Shown in pieces: positions 24,020-32,493 of a DNA stretch of 64,000 bases. Both the position numbers and the translations under genes were made by a program. Origin of the DNA: an uncultured Christensenellaceae bacterium. GTDB lineage: Bacteria > Bacillota > Clostridia > Christensenellales > Borkfalkiaceae. Within the stretch, counting starts at the first letter, position 1. Each line of letters begins with the position of its first letter. The DNA lies in the NCBI GenBank assembly GCA_910587625.1, contig CAJUMW010000006.1:1-64000 (forward strand). Direction: 5' to 3'. The notes beneath the pieces were generated by a model. That model did not search any database and was not told the origin of the DNA. It saw nothing but the letters and a program-made list of their open reading frames with translations.

Positions 24020-24394
24020 TTATTTAGCTCCCTTCTTCTTAGCTACCGTGCGACGAGGTCCCTTTCTCGTTCTCGCGTTCGTCTTGGAGGATTGTCCGCG
24101 TACGGGCAAGCCCTTTCTGTGACGAATGCCACGATAGCAGCCTATTTCCATAAGCCGCTTTATATTGAGCGACACTTCACTGCGAAGTTCGCCCTCAACT
24201 CTCAAATTGTGATCGATATATTCTCTTAATTTAGATACCGTCTGTTCGTCCAAATCCTTAACTCTCGTATCGGGGTCTACACCCGTTTCCGCAAGAATTT
24301 TCTGGGACGTTTTAAGACCGATACCGTAGATATAGGTGAGTCCGATTTCGACTCTCTTTTCTCTGGGTAAATCCACACCGGCAATACGTGCCAT
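24020..24394 (-). CDS. rpsM: Small ribosomal subunit protein S13
   Basis: 124-aa protein of the 30S head, at the intersubunit bridge. It begins MARIAGVDLPREKRVEIGLT and ends with the basic KTNARTRKGPRRTVAKKKGA tail. First gene after a 279-nt gap that holds a strong promoter (24549-24577), so the alpha cluster can be transcribed separately from spc. Confidence 0.97.
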   Translation of the reverse strand: MARIAGVDLPREKRVEIGLTYIYGIGLKTSQKILAETGVDPDTRVKDLDEQTVSKLREYIDHNLRVEGELRSEVSLNIKRLMEIGCYRGIRHRKGLPVRGQSSKTNARTRKGPRRTVAKKKGAK

Positions 24395-24542
24395 CTTGAT
24401 TTAATTCCTCCGTTAAAATTTTAAAATAAATTTAATAAATGTATATAAACCGCACTAAATCCCCGCCCTGAAATTTTGGAATGTGAGCGGAGAATTTGAA
24501 CGGAATTGCTTTCTTTGCCCTTGCGAGCCTAAAAATCATTTG
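24395..24542 (-). promoter_or_regulatory. Long leader ahead of rpsM
   Basis: The predicted transcript from the 24549-24577 promoter carries about 147 nt before the rpsM start, with a GGAGG ribosome site at the end. The AU-rich 3' part and the GC-rich middle (near 24450-24530) may fold. S4-type regulatory leaders precede this operon in other bacteria; I could not define a convincing fold by eye. Confidence 0.4.
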
Positions 24543-24548
24543 GTATTA

Positions 24549-24577
24549 ATTATACCATATATATTTGGTTTTTGCAA
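24549..24577 (-). promoter_or_regulatory. Internal promoter for rpsM-rpsK-rpsD-rpoA-rplQ
   Basis: Minus strand: -35 TTGCAA, 17-bp spacer, -10 TATAAT in the 279-nt gap between rpmJ and rpsM. Confidence 0.75.
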
Positions 24578-24617
24578 CCGAAAACGCTTAGACTATGACG
24601 ACTAAACGCACTTTTTA

Positions 24618-24651
24618 TGCGGAAATTTGCAGAAAATTTGTACTTTCCGCA
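24618..24651 (-). terminator. Hairpin after rpmJ (partial terminator or processing site)
   Basis: TGCGGAAA pairs with TTTCCGCA, with a further AAATTT/AAATTT helix inside, 23 bp past rpmJ. The following run is AT-rich (ATAAAAAG) rather than a clean T-run, so termination is uncertain. Confidence 0.4.
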
Positions 24652-24673
24652 CGCCGCTTTTTATATGAGGCTA

Positions 24674-24790
24674 TTAGCCCTGACGCTGTTTATGGCTCTT
24701 GTTCTTAGAACAAATTACCATAACTTTGCCGTTTCTTTTAATTACTTTGCACTTGTCGCACATAGGTTTTACGGAAGGTCTTACTTTCAT
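24674..24790 (-). CDS. rpmJ: Large ribosomal subunit protein L36 (zinc form)
   Basis: 38-aa protein of the 50S subunit read directly from the minus strand: it starts MKVRPSVKPM, continues with the zinc ligands C11, C14, C27 and H33, and ends KHKQRQG-like (HKQRQG). This is the C+ form of L36. It lies 54 bp after infA, its usual place, and is followed by the 279-nt gap before rpsM. Confidence 0.95.
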   Translation of the reverse strand: MKVRPSVKPMCDKCKVIKRNGKVMVICSKNKSHKQRQG

Positions 24791-24844
24791 AACAGTACTC
24801 CTCAAAATTTTGTTTAGCGGACTGTGCCGCCGAATATGTTTAAA

Positions 24845-25066
24845 TCAGTTTTTGGAACGCCAAGTAATGCGCCCCTTATTAAGGTCATACGGGCTTATTT
24901 CAAGCTTTACATTGTCACCCTCGATAATGCGGATGTAATTCATACGCAATTTACCCGAAATATACGCCGTAATGACGTGACCGTTTGTTAGTTTGACTTT
25001 GAAATTTGCATTGGGAAGGCACTCTATTACTTTGCCTTCTGTTTCAATAACGTCGTCTTTGGACAC
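24845..25066 (-). CDS. infA: Translation initiation factor IF-1
   Basis: 73-aa S1-like OB-fold protein that binds the A site of the 30S subunit during initiation. It begins MSKDDVIETEGKVIECLPNA and contains GHVITAYISGKLRMNYIRI, the standard IF-1 core, ending RITWRSKN. Position between the KOW-domain gene and rpmJ is typical for Clostridia. Confidence 0.97.
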   Translation of the reverse strand: MSKDDVIETEGKVIECLPNANFKVKLTNGHVITAYISGKLRMNYIRIIEGDNVKLEISPYDLNKGRITWRSKN

Positions 25067-25086
25067 AAAGTTACCTCAAAATTTTT

Positions 25087-25386
25087 TTATTGCTCGTCGT
25101 TTTGAACAAGTTGGGGATAATTGTATTTTTTCAGCGCGGAGAATATCTCGGTATCGTAAACCTTGCTGCCGTCCGCAAGCTTTGTCGCAATACTTTCGCA
25201 AAACTCGGGAAGCAAATTTAAGTGTTTAAGATTTTTCTTTTTAGGTTCGGCAAGCTTTTTGAAGTTGCCGTCCGAAACGCTAACCGTTCCGTCGTCGTTA
25301 AGCTCGACTATGAGATAGTACCGCGATTTATCTCTGCCCTGTATGCTTTGACAAATGCCGCCCACGGCAGGGGTCTTTACTTTCAT
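25087..25386 (-). CDS. KOW-domain RNA-binding protein (L14e-like)
   Basis: 99-aa basic protein of the small KOW-domain family found between map and infA in many Clostridia. It has a beta-rich N-terminal half (SIQGRDKSRYYLIVEL, then VSVSDGNFKKL) that fits an SH3-like KOW fold, followed by a lysine-rich helix. Its role is unknown; ribosome or RNA binding is inferred from family and position, 16 bp after map. Confidence 0.8.
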   Translation of the reverse strand: MKVKTPAVGGICQSIQGRDKSRYYLIVELNDDGTVSVSDGNFKKLAEPKKKNLKHLNLLPEFCESIATKLADGSKVYDTEIFSALKKYNYPQLVQNDEQ

Positions 25387-25402
25387 ATCTTTTAAACCAG
25401 CG

Positions 25403-26149
25403 TTAAAGAGTTAATATTTCAACTCCGTCCTCCAAGATGAGTACGGTGTTTTCATAGTGTGCGGCAGGCTTGCCGTCCGCAGTTTTAACCGTCCAGCCGT
25501 CGCGCCTGTCTACCGTGACTTTGTAAGTACCCATATTAATCATAGGCTCTATACATATAGTCATTCCGGCTTTAAGACGCATTCCCGTACCGCGTTTGCC
25601 GTAATTGGGAACCGACGGGTCCTCGTGCATGCTTCTGCCTATGCCGTGCCCCGTAAGAGCGCGGACAACCGAGTAGCCGTTTGCTTCGGCGTGAGTTTGC
25701 ACCGCGTATCCTATATCGAACAGCGGAACACCTGCTTTAAGCCCTTCGCAAGCTTTAAAAAAGCATTCCTCGGTAACTTTTACAAGCTTTTTCCTTTCTT
25801 CGGAAACGTTGCCGATAAGATAAGTTCTTGCGCAGTCGCCGTGATAGCCGTTTTTTTCCGCCACTATATCGACGCTGACAATATCGCCGTCGAGAATTAC
25901 TCTGTCGTCGGGTATGCCGTGAACAACAACTTCGTTTACGGACACGCACGAACTTGCCGGGTAGCCCTCGTAGCCGAGCTCGGACGGGGTTGCGCCGCAG
26001 GAAGTTATGTACTTATAGACAAGTTCGTCAACTTCCTTTGTCGTCATTCCGGCGCAGATATGCTTGCCGACAAAATCCAAAGTTTCCTTTGCTATGCGGC
26101 AGCTCTCGCGCATTAACGCTATTTCTTCGTCGTTCTTTACAGTAACCAT
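25403..26149 (-). CDS. map: Methionine aminopeptidase, type I
   Basis: Removes N-terminal methionine from nascent proteins using two metal ions. The 248-aa protein has the ligand set in order: the first Asp in VSVDIVAEKNGYHGDC (second Asp in the same block), His in GHGIGRSMHE, and Glu in CIEPMIN, with a last Glu near the C-terminus. No extra N-terminal domain. Its start overlaps the adk stop by one base (TAATG). Confidence 0.96.
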   Translation of the reverse strand: MVTVKNDEEIALMRESCRIAKETLDFVGKHICAGMTTKEVDELVYKYITSCGATPSELGYEGYPASSCVSVNEVVVHGIPDDRVILDGDIVSVDIVAEKNGYHGDCARTYLIGNVSEERKKLVKVTEECFFKACEGLKAGVPLFDIGYAVQTHAEANGYSVVRALTGHGIGRSMHEDPSVPNYGKRGTGMRLKAGMTICIEPMINMGTYKVTVDRRDGWTVKTADGKPAAHYENTVLILEDGVEILTL

Positions 26150-26772
26150 TATTTATCGAGAATTTTGCGGATTTGCTCGAACACTTCGTCGGGAGAACCC
26201 TTGCCGCTTGTAACCGACGCAAGCTTGCCCTGCGACTTGTAATAATCGATTAAGGGCGCGGTCTGCGTGTTGTACGTTTCAAGACGGGCTTTTACAGTGT
26301 CGGGGTTATCATCCGCACGTTGATAGAGTTCGTTGCCGCATTTTGCGCAGGTAGTTGCGCCGTTGAGCGTGGAAACGTGATAGCTTTCTCCGCAAGAGCA
26401 GACGCGTCTGCCGCAGATTCTGTCCATCAAGAGCGCCTCGTCAACGTTTATGTTGAGGCACAAATCGATATTTGCGAACTTATCAAGCTGTTGCGCCTGA
26501 TAGAGGTTGCGAGGGAAGCCGTCGAGCATATAACCGTGCTTTGCGTCGTCCCAGGTGAGTCTGTCCTCTACTATTTTGCAGGTAACTTCGTCGGGAACAA
26601 GCTTGCCTGCGTCGATATACGACTTTGCAAGCTTGCCGATTTCGGTACCGCCCTTAATATTTGCACGGAAAATATCGCCCGTGGAAATATGAAGAAGTTT
26701 ATAATTTTCTGCAATTTTGCTTGCCTGTGTACCCTTGCCTGCGCCGGGTGCACCGAGTAATATAATATTCAT
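26149..26772 (-). CDS. adk: Adenylate kinase (zinc-lid form)
   Basis: Interconverts ATP+AMP and 2 ADP. The 207-aa protein begins with the P-loop GAPGAGKGTQ (7-16) and has the AMP-binding DGFPRN motif near 84-89. The LID carries CSCG and CAKCG, a four-cysteine zinc site as in many Gram-positive Adk. Located between secY and map, the usual Firmicutes order. Confidence 0.97.
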   Translation of the reverse strand: MNIILLGAPGAGKGTQASKIAENYKLLHISTGDIFRANIKGGTEIGKLAKSYIDAGKLVPDEVTCKIVEDRLTWDDAKHGYMLDGFPRNLYQAQQLDKFANIDLCLNINVDEALLMDRICGRRVCSCGESYHVSTLNGATTCAKCGNELYQRADDNPDTVKARLETYNTQTAPLIDYYKSQGKLASVTSGKGSPDEVFEQIRKILDK

Positions 26773-26796
26773 TATATCGTTTCCCCTGTCGGTCGA

Positions 26797-28173
26797 TTAT
26801 TTCAAGAAGCCCTTATAATTTTTCATCATAAGCTGGCTTTCAAGCTGCTTGTCGAGTTCGAGCGCAACGGAAACTACGATTAGAATACCCGTTGTGGAGA
26901 ACACCGAAAGAAGCGTAAGATTGCTCATACCCAAGCTCGATAAAATCATAGAAAGAATGGACGGAATGAACGCAACGAGCGAGAGATAAATCGCGCCGAA
27001 GAGCGTTATTCTGTTGTTGATCTTTTTAAGATAATCGGAAGTGGGTTTGCCGGGACGGATACCTTGAATAAAGCCGCCGTTCTGCTGAATGGTCTTAGAC
27101 ACGTCCTCGGGATTGAACTGCATTGAAGCATAGAAGAACGAGAACGCAAAGATGAGTAAGCACAGCGTAACCATATATATAAGCTGACCGTACCAATAAG
27201 GCGACGAACCGGAGAACCAATCGACAACGCCCTGCTGAGCCGGATGATCTGCCGGACAGAACAAGCTTATAATCATCTGAGGGAAAGAAATAAGCGCGAA
27301 CGCGAAGATTAAAGGCATAACGCCCGAACCTGCGATTCTGATAGGGATTACGGAGGATTGTCCGCCGTACATCTTTCTGCCCTTAACCTGTTTAGCGTAC
27401 TGAACGGGTATCTTTCTTTCCGAAAGGTCAACGGTTACGATAGCCGCAAATTCGACTATTGTCAGAATTATAAAGCCTAGAAGCTCCCAGAACCTTGCAT
27501 AAGTTCCCGTAAATCCTTCGGTAAGGTTTGCTACTATCGTAAGACCTGCCGTCGAAAGGATACCTATGAAAATTATAATGGAAATACCGTTGGAAATTCC
27601 GTATTCGGTTATTCTTTCGCCTATCCACATAACCAGCATTGCGCCGGCAGTATAGACGACGGTAAGGAAAATACCTGCCATCCACTGTGCGCCGAGTTCG
27701 CTTACCGCACCTACGGTGCCGCCGCCGAACACAGCCGTTCTGATTGCCGTAACGCCGTCCTCGTTGGGTTGGAAGCCGAAGTTTACGATGATACCTATTG
27801 CCTGCGCTACCGCAAGAGCGATAGTGACGTAACGGGTTATCTGCGCAATTTTCTTTCTGCCTTCTTCACCCTGTTTGGACAATCTTTCAAGGGCGGGAAT
27901 ACCGACTGTCAAAAGCTGAATAATAATCGACGCGTTGATATACGGGCTTATGCCGAGCGCAAACAAAGTTGCGTTGCCGAGCGAACCGCCCGTTATCGAC
28001 GACATTATCGATAAAAAGCTGTTGTTGTCGATTACGCCTGAAAACGTTTCCGGATTTATACCGGGTACGGGAATATAGCAGCCGACGCGGAAGAGCAAAA
28101 GAAGAAGCAGAGTTATCCAAATCTTCTTTCTTATTTCCTTGACCTTAAAACAATTTTTTATTGTTTCGAACAT
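26797..28173 (-). CDS. secY: Protein translocase subunit SecY
   Basis: Central channel of the Sec translocon. The 458-aa protein has ten predicted membrane helices, the N-terminal LLLFRVGCYIPVPGI segment, the plug-region GITPYI-like ALGISPYINASII, and the cytosolic loop KIPVQYAKQVKGRKMYGGQ-type signature. Length is slightly above the usual 420-440. It lies in the standard position between rplO and adk. Confidence 0.97.
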   Translation of the reverse strand: MFETIKNCFKVKEIRKKIWITLLLLLLFRVGCYIPVPGINPETFSGVIDNNSFLSIMSSITGGSLGNATLFALGISPYINASIIIQLLTVGIPALERLSKQGEEGRKKIAQITRYVTIALAVAQAIGIIVNFGFQPNEDGVTAIRTAVFGGGTVGAVSELGAQWMAGIFLTVVYTAGAMLVMWIGERITEYGISNGISIIIFIGILSTAGLTIVANLTEGFTGTYARFWELLGFIILTIVEFAAIVTVDLSERKIPVQYAKQVKGRKMYGGQSSVIPIRIAGSGVMPLIFAFALISFPQMIISLFCPADHPAQQGVVDWFSGSSPYWYGQLIYMVTLCLLIFAFSFFYASMQFNPEDVSKTIQQNGGFIQGIRPGKPTSDYLKKINNRITLFGAIYLSLVAFIPSILSMILSSLGMSNLTLLSVFSTTGILIVVSVALELDKQLESQLMMKNYKGFLK

Positions 28174-28218
28174 TTCAAACCTTCTTACCGTGCGACAAGC
28201 GCACGGGAGCGTTTATTT

Positions 28219-28668
28219 TTATTGAATAACTTCAACCGTGCCGCCGGCTTTTTCGATAGCCGTCTTTGCACTTTCGGAGAATTTAGCCGCTTTGACAGTG
28301 AGCGCAACGTTGAGCTCGCCGTTGCCGAGAACTTTAAGTCCCACGGAATTCTTAACCTCTTTTGTAAGTCCGTTAAGCCTTACATAGCCGAAGTCAACCA
28401 CAGTACCTGCAGGTACGTTTGCAAGCTGACTTAAATTGATTATGGTATAGCTGGTAGCCCATTTGTTGTGGAAACCGCGCTTGGGAATTCTTCTTGCAAG
28501 GGGCATTTGACCGCCCTCGAAACCGGGACGAACGCCGCCGCCCGAACGAGCCCACTGACCTTTATGACCTTTACCCGAAGTTTTGCCCAAACCCGAGCCT
28601 ATACCTCTGCCCAGCCTCTTTGCCGGGGTCTTTGCGCCCTCTGCGGGCGATAAAGTATCGATTCTCAT
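28219..28668 (-). CDS. rplO: Large ribosomal subunit protein L15
   Basis: 149-aa 50S protein. It starts MRIDTLSPAEGAKTPAKRLG, followed by GSGLGKTSGKGHKGQ and GFEGGQMPLARRIPKRGF, the L15 hallmarks. The ATG at 28668, after AAGGAG, was chosen; upstream in-frame codons overlap rpmD. Directly upstream of secY. Confidence 0.97.
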   Translation of the reverse strand: MRIDTLSPAEGAKTPAKRLGRGIGSGLGKTSGKGHKGQWARSGGGVRPGFEGGQMPLARRIPKRGFHNKWATSYTIINLSQLANVPAGTVVDFGYVRLNGLTKEVKNSVGLKVLGNGELNVALTVKAAKFSESAKTAIEKAGGTVEVIQ

Positions 28669-28678
28669 TTTGTACTCC

Positions 28679-28852
28679 TTAAACCTTTTCAACCTTGACA
28701 AGGTGCGAAACCTTGTTAATCTGACCTAAATTTGCCGGATTTTCCTCAAAGGTCTTGGACTGACGGATTTTTTTAAGCCCGAGTGCGGCAGCAGTTGCCT
28801 TTACCGACTTAATTTGTCCGTTTAAACTTTTTATTAAAGTTACTTTAACCAT
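28679..28852 (-). CDS. rpmD: Large ribosomal subunit protein L30
   Basis: 57-aa 50S protein read from the minus strand: starts MVKVTLIKSLNGQIKSVKAT, contains LGLKKIRQSKTFEENPANLG and ends in HLVKVEKV, which fits L30 throughout. It lies between rpsE (13 bp) and rplO (10 bp), its normal position. Confidence 0.96.
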   Translation of the reverse strand: MVKVTLIKSLNGQIKSVKATAAALGLKKIRQSKTFEENPANLGQINKVSHLVKVEKV

Positions 28853-28865
28853 TATCTGCCTCCGA

Positions 28866-29399
28866 TTATCTAAGCTCGTTCACGTCTTTGCCGCGTGCAG
28901 CCGCAATTTCTTCGGGCGACTTCAAGTCGTAAAGTCCGTAAACAGCCGCCTTTACACAGTTGATGGGGTTAGAAGTGCCGTGCGACTTTGTTCTTACGTC
29001 CTTGACGCCCGCAGCTTCCATAACCGCACGGACGGGGCCGCCTGCGATAACGCCGGTACCTTCGGATGCCGGCATCATAAGTACGCAACCTCTGCCGAAT
29101 ACGCCCTGAACCGTGTGGGGAATGGACGTGCCCAAAAGCGCGACCTTTCTCATATTTTTCTTAGCCTGAGCGTTTGCTTTTTCGATTGCCTCGGGAACTT
29201 CTTTGGATTTGCCCATTCCGTAACCTACCGAGCCCTTGCCGTCACCGACTACAACGAGCGCGGCAAAGCGCATGTTTCTACCGCCTTTAACGGTCTTGGT
29301 AACTCTGTTTACCTGAATGAGCTTTTTAATTAATCCGTCGTCTTCCTGCCTGCGTCTGTCGTTATTTCTTCTTGCAGGTCTTTCTTTCTTTTCTTCCAT
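28866..29399 (-). CDS. rpsE: Small ribosomal subunit protein S5
   Basis: 177-aa 30S protein important for decoding accuracy. It has VNRVTKTVKGGRNMRFAALV near residue 35 and the GRGCVLMMPASEGTG segment, diagnostic for S5. A charged N-terminal extension (MEEKKERPARRNNDRRRQED) precedes the core. The start was set at 29399 (AGGAG upstream); earlier in-frame codons lie in rplR. Confidence 0.96.
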   Translation of the reverse strand: MEEKKERPARRNNDRRRQEDDGLIKKLIQVNRVTKTVKGGRNMRFAALVVVGDGKGSVGYGMGKSKEVPEAIEKANAQAKKNMRKVALLGTSIPHTVQGVFGRGCVLMMPASEGTGVIAGGPVRAVMEAAGVKDVRTKSHGTSNPINCVKAAVYGLYDLKSPEEIAAARGKDVNELR

Positions 29400-29409
29400 A
29401 ATACGCTCC

Positions 29410-29778
29410 TTAGAAATTGAGTCCGGCTTCCCTTGCGCCGTCTGCGACCGCCTGTACACGTCCCGTGTAGAGGTATCCGCCCCTGTCAAAGACTACGCTC
29501 TCGATTCCGAGCTTTTTAGCCTTTTCCGCAACCGCCTTGCCAACTTCCTTAGCGGCGTCGGTCTTGGTCATTTCGCTTATCTTAGCCTTGACGTCCTTCT
29601 CCATAGTAGACGCCGAGCAGAGCGTAACACCCTTTACGTCGTCTATAATCTGAGCATAGATGTGATTTAAACTGCGGTAAACGCTCAAACGAGGAGTTTC
29701 GGCAGTTCCGCTTATCTTTTTGCGAACTCTGGTGTGCCTTCTCAAACGCTCTTCGTTTTTGTCTATCTTCTTTATCAT
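29410..29778 (-). CDS. rplR: Large ribosomal subunit protein L18
   Basis: 122-aa 5S rRNA-binding protein. It shows RLRRHTRVRKKISGT at the N-terminus, RLSVYRSLNHIYAQIIDD, and the terminal DRGGYLYTGRVQAVADGARE, all typical. The ATG at 29778 follows AAGGAG; the longer in-frame start has no such site. Confidence 0.97.
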   Translation of the reverse strand: MIKKIDKNEERLRRHTRVRKKISGTAETPRLSVYRSLNHIYAQIIDDVKGVTLCSASTMEKDVKAKISEMTKTDAAKEVGKAVAEKAKKLGIESVVFDRGGYLYTGRVQAVADGAREAGLNF

Positions 29779-29843
29779 AATATCTCCTTCGAGCAAGCAA
29801 CCCTGTCAAGGGTTTCTCCTCCCGTACGCCGCGGCGTGGGGAA

Positions 29844-30392
29844 TTACTTCTTGCCCTTACCTCCCGTCTTACCTTCCTTACGCTCGATTACCTCGTCGCT
29901 GTAAGCGATACCGTAACCGTGGTAGGGCTCGGGGATTCTTACCGTACGGATATTTGCAGCCGTCTGTCCGACAAGCGTTTTGTCAATACCCGAAACTTTG
30001 ATTTCGTTGGGTGTGGGGCACTCGAGCTTAATGCCCTGAGGCTCGACAAACTCTACGGGGTGTGAAAAGCCTACGTTCATAACAAGCTTGTTGCCCTGCT
30101 TTGCAACCTTCCAACCTACGCCGTTTACTTTGAGCGTTCTGGTATAGCCGTCGGTAACGCCGACTACCATATTGTGAAGGAGCGCGCGGTAGAGTCCGTG
30201 CTTTGCGTTTGCGTCGGTATTGTCAGCCGTCTTTTCGACGATTGCTTCGGCGCCGTTTACTTTGATATCGATATCGCCTACGACTTTCTGCGTAAGCGTA
30301 CCCTTGCTGCCCTTTACGGTAACAAGTCCGTTTTCAAACGTAACAGTTACGCCGGCAGGAAGGTGTACGGGTAATTTACCTATTCTTGACAT
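29844..30392 (-). CDS. rplF: Large ribosomal subunit protein L6
   Basis: 182-aa 50S protein with the duplicated L6 fold. It starts MSRIGKLPVHLPAGV and includes the RNA-binding C-terminal signature RIPEPYHGYGIAYSDEVI (the common form has KGKGI). A 65-bp gap separates it from rplR, slightly larger than its neighbours' spacing. Confidence 0.97.
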   Translation of the reverse strand: MSRIGKLPVHLPAGVTVTFENGLVTVKGSKGTLTQKVVGDIDIKVNGAEAIVEKTADNTDANAKHGLYRALLHNMVVGVTDGYTRTLKVNGVGWKVAKQGNKLVMNVGFSHPVEFVEPQGIKLECPTPNEIKVSGIDKTLVGQTAANIRTVRIPEPYHGYGIAYSDEVIERKEGKTGGKGKK

Positions 30393-30405
30393 TAAAATTA
30401 CCTCC

Positions 30406-30798
30406 TTACCAGATATAGCAAAGCACTTCGCCGCCTACATTGCGCGCCTTTGCCTGCTTATCCGTCATTATTCCCTTGTTTGTAGAAAGAACAGCGATAC
30501 CGAGACCGTCCATTACTCTGGGCATGGTTTCCACGTCGGAATAGACGCGAAGTCCGGGACGGGAAACGCGCTTTAAGCCGTTTATAACGCTCTTCTTTTT
30601 ACCGATATATTTAAGGGTTATTACTATTTTGCCGTTATAGCCGTCGTCCGCATAGTCAACGCTGTTGACGTATCCTTCGTTAAGGAGAATTTCAGCTATA
30701 GCTTTTTTCATATTTGATGAGGGAACTTCTACCGTTTCCTTGTTGGCTCTTATAGCGTTTCTTACGCGTGTGAGCATATCTGCAATAGGATCTGTCAT
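30406..30798 (-). CDS. rpsH: Small ribosomal subunit protein S8
   Basis: 130-aa 16S-binding protein. It begins MTDPIADMLTRVRNAIRANK and has the C-terminal VLSTNKGIMTDKQAKARNVG signature of S8. Located between rpsZ and rplF as expected. Confidence 0.97.
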   Translation of the reverse strand: MTDPIADMLTRVRNAIRANKETVEVPSSNMKKAIAEILLNEGYVNSVDYADDGYNGKIVITLKYIGKKKSVINGLKRVSRPGLRVYSDVETMPRVMDGLGIAVLSTNKGIMTDKQAKARNVGGEVLCYIW

Positions 30799-30817
30799 TT
30801 CTTCTTTCCTCCTCTTA

Positions 30818-31003
30818 TTACCAGCTCGATTTTCTTACGCCGGGAATCTGTCCCTTATAAGCGAGGTTTCTGAAACAGATACGGCATACTCCGTACTTGC
30901 GAAGAACCGCGTGGGGTCTGCCGCAGATAGAACATCTCGTATAAGCTCTGGTAGAGTATTTAGCAGGCTTTTGCTGCTTATTTATCATTGCTTTCTTTGC
31001 CAT
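30818..31003 (-). CDS. rpsZ: Small ribosomal subunit protein S14, type Z
   Basis: 61-aa zinc-binding S14. The zinc ligands are C24, C27, C40 and C43 (in CSICGRPH and CRICFRNLAYKG). The short zinc form is usual for Clostridia and lies between rplE and rpsH. Confidence 0.97.
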   Translation of the reverse strand: MAKKAMINKQQKPAKYSTRAYTRCSICGRPHAVLRKYGVCRICFRNLAYKGQIPGVRKSSW

Positions 31004-31012
31004 ATTTACTCC

Positions 31013-31672
31013 TTACTTCTTAAAAGGCATTCCGAGTGCCTTTAAAAGCTCTCTCGCTTCTTCGTCCGTATTTGCGGTAGTTACGAAACAGATGTCCATA
31101 CCCCTGATTTTTTCAACCTGATCGTATTGAATTTCGGGGAATATAAGCTGTTCCTTGATACCCATACAGTAGTTGCCCTTGCCGTCGAAACTGTCCGTGG
31201 GAACGCCGCGGAAGTCGCGCACGCGGGGCAGAGCTATGGAAACAAATTTGTCGTAGAAATCGCACATCATTTTGCCGCGAAGGGTTACCTTCAAACCTAT
31301 GGTCATACCCTCGCGCACTTTGAAGTTTGCAACAGACTTTTTAGCCTTGCAGAGAACGGGTTGCTGTCCCGAAATCGTCTTCATTTCGTTTTGCGCTATC
31401 TGGATTGACTTTGCGTTATCCTTGATGTCGCCGAGTCCCGAGCTGAGAACTATCTTTACAAGCTTGGGAACCTGCATCGGGTTTTTATATCCGAACTTTT
31501 CAGTGAGGGCGGGAACTACTTCCTTTTCATACATTTCCTGTATTCTGGACTTATATACCTTATCCGCCTTAGCCGTCTTCTTTACGGTCTTTGCCGGTTT
31601 TTCGGACTTAACTGTCTTTGTTGCTTTTACCGTCTTTTCGGTAGTTGCAGTTTCTGTCTTTTTAGCAGCCAT
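31013..31672 (-). CDS. rplE: Large ribosomal subunit protein L5, with lysine-rich N-terminal extension
   Basis: 219-aa 5S rRNA-binding protein. The core from about residue 42 (SRIQEMYEKEVVPALTEKFG) through MTIGLKVTLRG and GMDICFVTTA matches ordinary L5 (about 179 aa). The first ~40 residues form a low-complexity Lys/Thr/Val extension. The start is supported by AGGAGG immediately upstream, and no internal ATG with a ribosome site is present, so the extension seems real. Confidence 0.95.
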   Translation of the reverse strand: MAAKKTETATTEKTVKATKTVKSEKPAKTVKKTAKADKVYKSRIQEMYEKEVVPALTEKFGYKNPMQVPKLVKIVLSSGLGDIKDNAKSIQIAQNEMKTISGQQPVLCKAKKSVANFKVREGMTIGLKVTLRGKMMCDFYDKFVSIALPRVRDFRGVPTDSFDGKGNYCMGIKEQLIFPEIQYDQVEKIRGMDICFVTTANTDEEARELLKALGMPFKK

Positions 31673-31683
31673 TATTATCCTCC

Positions 31684-32109
31684 TTACTCAGCCTTATCAT
31701 CCGTAGTTTGAGTCGACTCTTCCTTCTTGGCACGCTTTCTTACGCGCTTTGCAGGAGCTTCGTCCTTCTTTGCAGTCTTTTTGGACGTCTTAGCCGTTAC
31801 GCCGTCGATAACGGCGCCGCACTTGCCGCAGGCTCTTGAATTTTTGCCGTCGACTTCGCTGTGCTTAATGCGCGTAGCCTTGCCGCAGGTGGGGCAGACT
31901 ACCATAACGTTTGACGCGTCCAAAGGAGCCGGAATTTCAACGATTTTTGAAACTTCGTTTGCTTTTCTGGCTTTTTGCGCCTTTTTGTGAATGTTTATAC
32001 CTTCAACAGTTACCGTTCCGTGCTTGGGGGAAGTGGCAATAACTTTGCCCGTTCTGCCTGCATATTTGCCGGAGATAACTAATACATTATCATTTAATTT
32101 TACGTTCAT
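31684..32109 (-). CDS. rplX: Large ribosomal subunit protein L24, with zinc-ribbon pair and basic C-terminal tail
   Basis: 141-aa assembly initiator of the 50S subunit. The KOW core (DNVLVISGKYAGRTGKVIA) is standard. A CPTC (72-75) and CGKC (94-97) pair forms a likely zinc ribbon, found in a subset of bacterial L24. The last ~35 residues are a Lys/Arg/Glu tail beyond the usual ~105-aa length. Confidence 0.95.
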   Translation of the reverse strand: MNVKLNDNVLVISGKYAGRTGKVIATSPKHGTVTVEGINIHKKAQKARKANEVSKIVEIPAPLDASNVMVVCPTCGKATRIKHSEVDGKNSRACGKCGAVIDGVTAKTSKKTAKKDEAPAKRVRKRAKKEESTQTTDDKAE

Positions 32110-32124
32110 AGCTTTTCTCCTTAA

Positions 32125-32493
32125 TTAAAGCACTTCGGGTGCGAGGGATATAATCTTCATATAGTTCTTCTCGCGAAGTTCCCTTGCAATCGGTCCGAAA
32201 ATACGCGTGCCGCGCGGTTCCTTATTGGTGTTGATGATAACTGCTGCGTTTTCGTCGAAACGGATATACGTTCCGTCGTCACGTCTTATACCTTTTTTAG
32301 TACGCACGATAACGGCCTTTACTACTTCGCCTTTCTTTACCGCGCCGCCGGGCGTCGCCGTCTTAACCGAGCATACGATTACGTCGCCGATATTTGCCGT
32401 TTTTCTGAACGAGCCGCCGAGCACCTTTATACACATAAGCTCTTTTGCGCCGCTGTTGTCTGCGGATTTGAGCCTTGTCTGAGGTTGTATCAT
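32125..32493 (-). CDS. rplN: Large ribosomal subunit protein L14
   Basis: 122-aa 50S protein at the subunit interface. It starts MIQPQTRLKSADNSGAKELM and contains GDVIVCSVK and the terminal RIFGPIARELREKNYMKI signature. It is the first gene after an unusual 155-nt gap that follows rpsQ. Confidence 0.97.
   Translation of the reverse strand: MIQPQTRLKSADNSGAKELMCIKVLGGSFRKTANIGDVIVCSVKTATPGGAVKKGEVVKAVIVRTKKGIRRDDGTYIRFDENAAVIINTNKEPRGTRIFGPIARELREKNYMKIISLAPEVL

Noticed and set aside
24600..24940. Plus-strand small frames around rpmJ and infA
   Set aside because: They are shadows of rpmJ and infA on the minus strand, whose proteins match L36 and IF-1 along their full lengths.
28669..29489. 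Longer starts for rplO and rpsE
   Set aside because: The extra codons lie inside the preceding genes and have no ribosome site; the chosen ATGs follow AAGGAG/AGGAG and match family N-termini.
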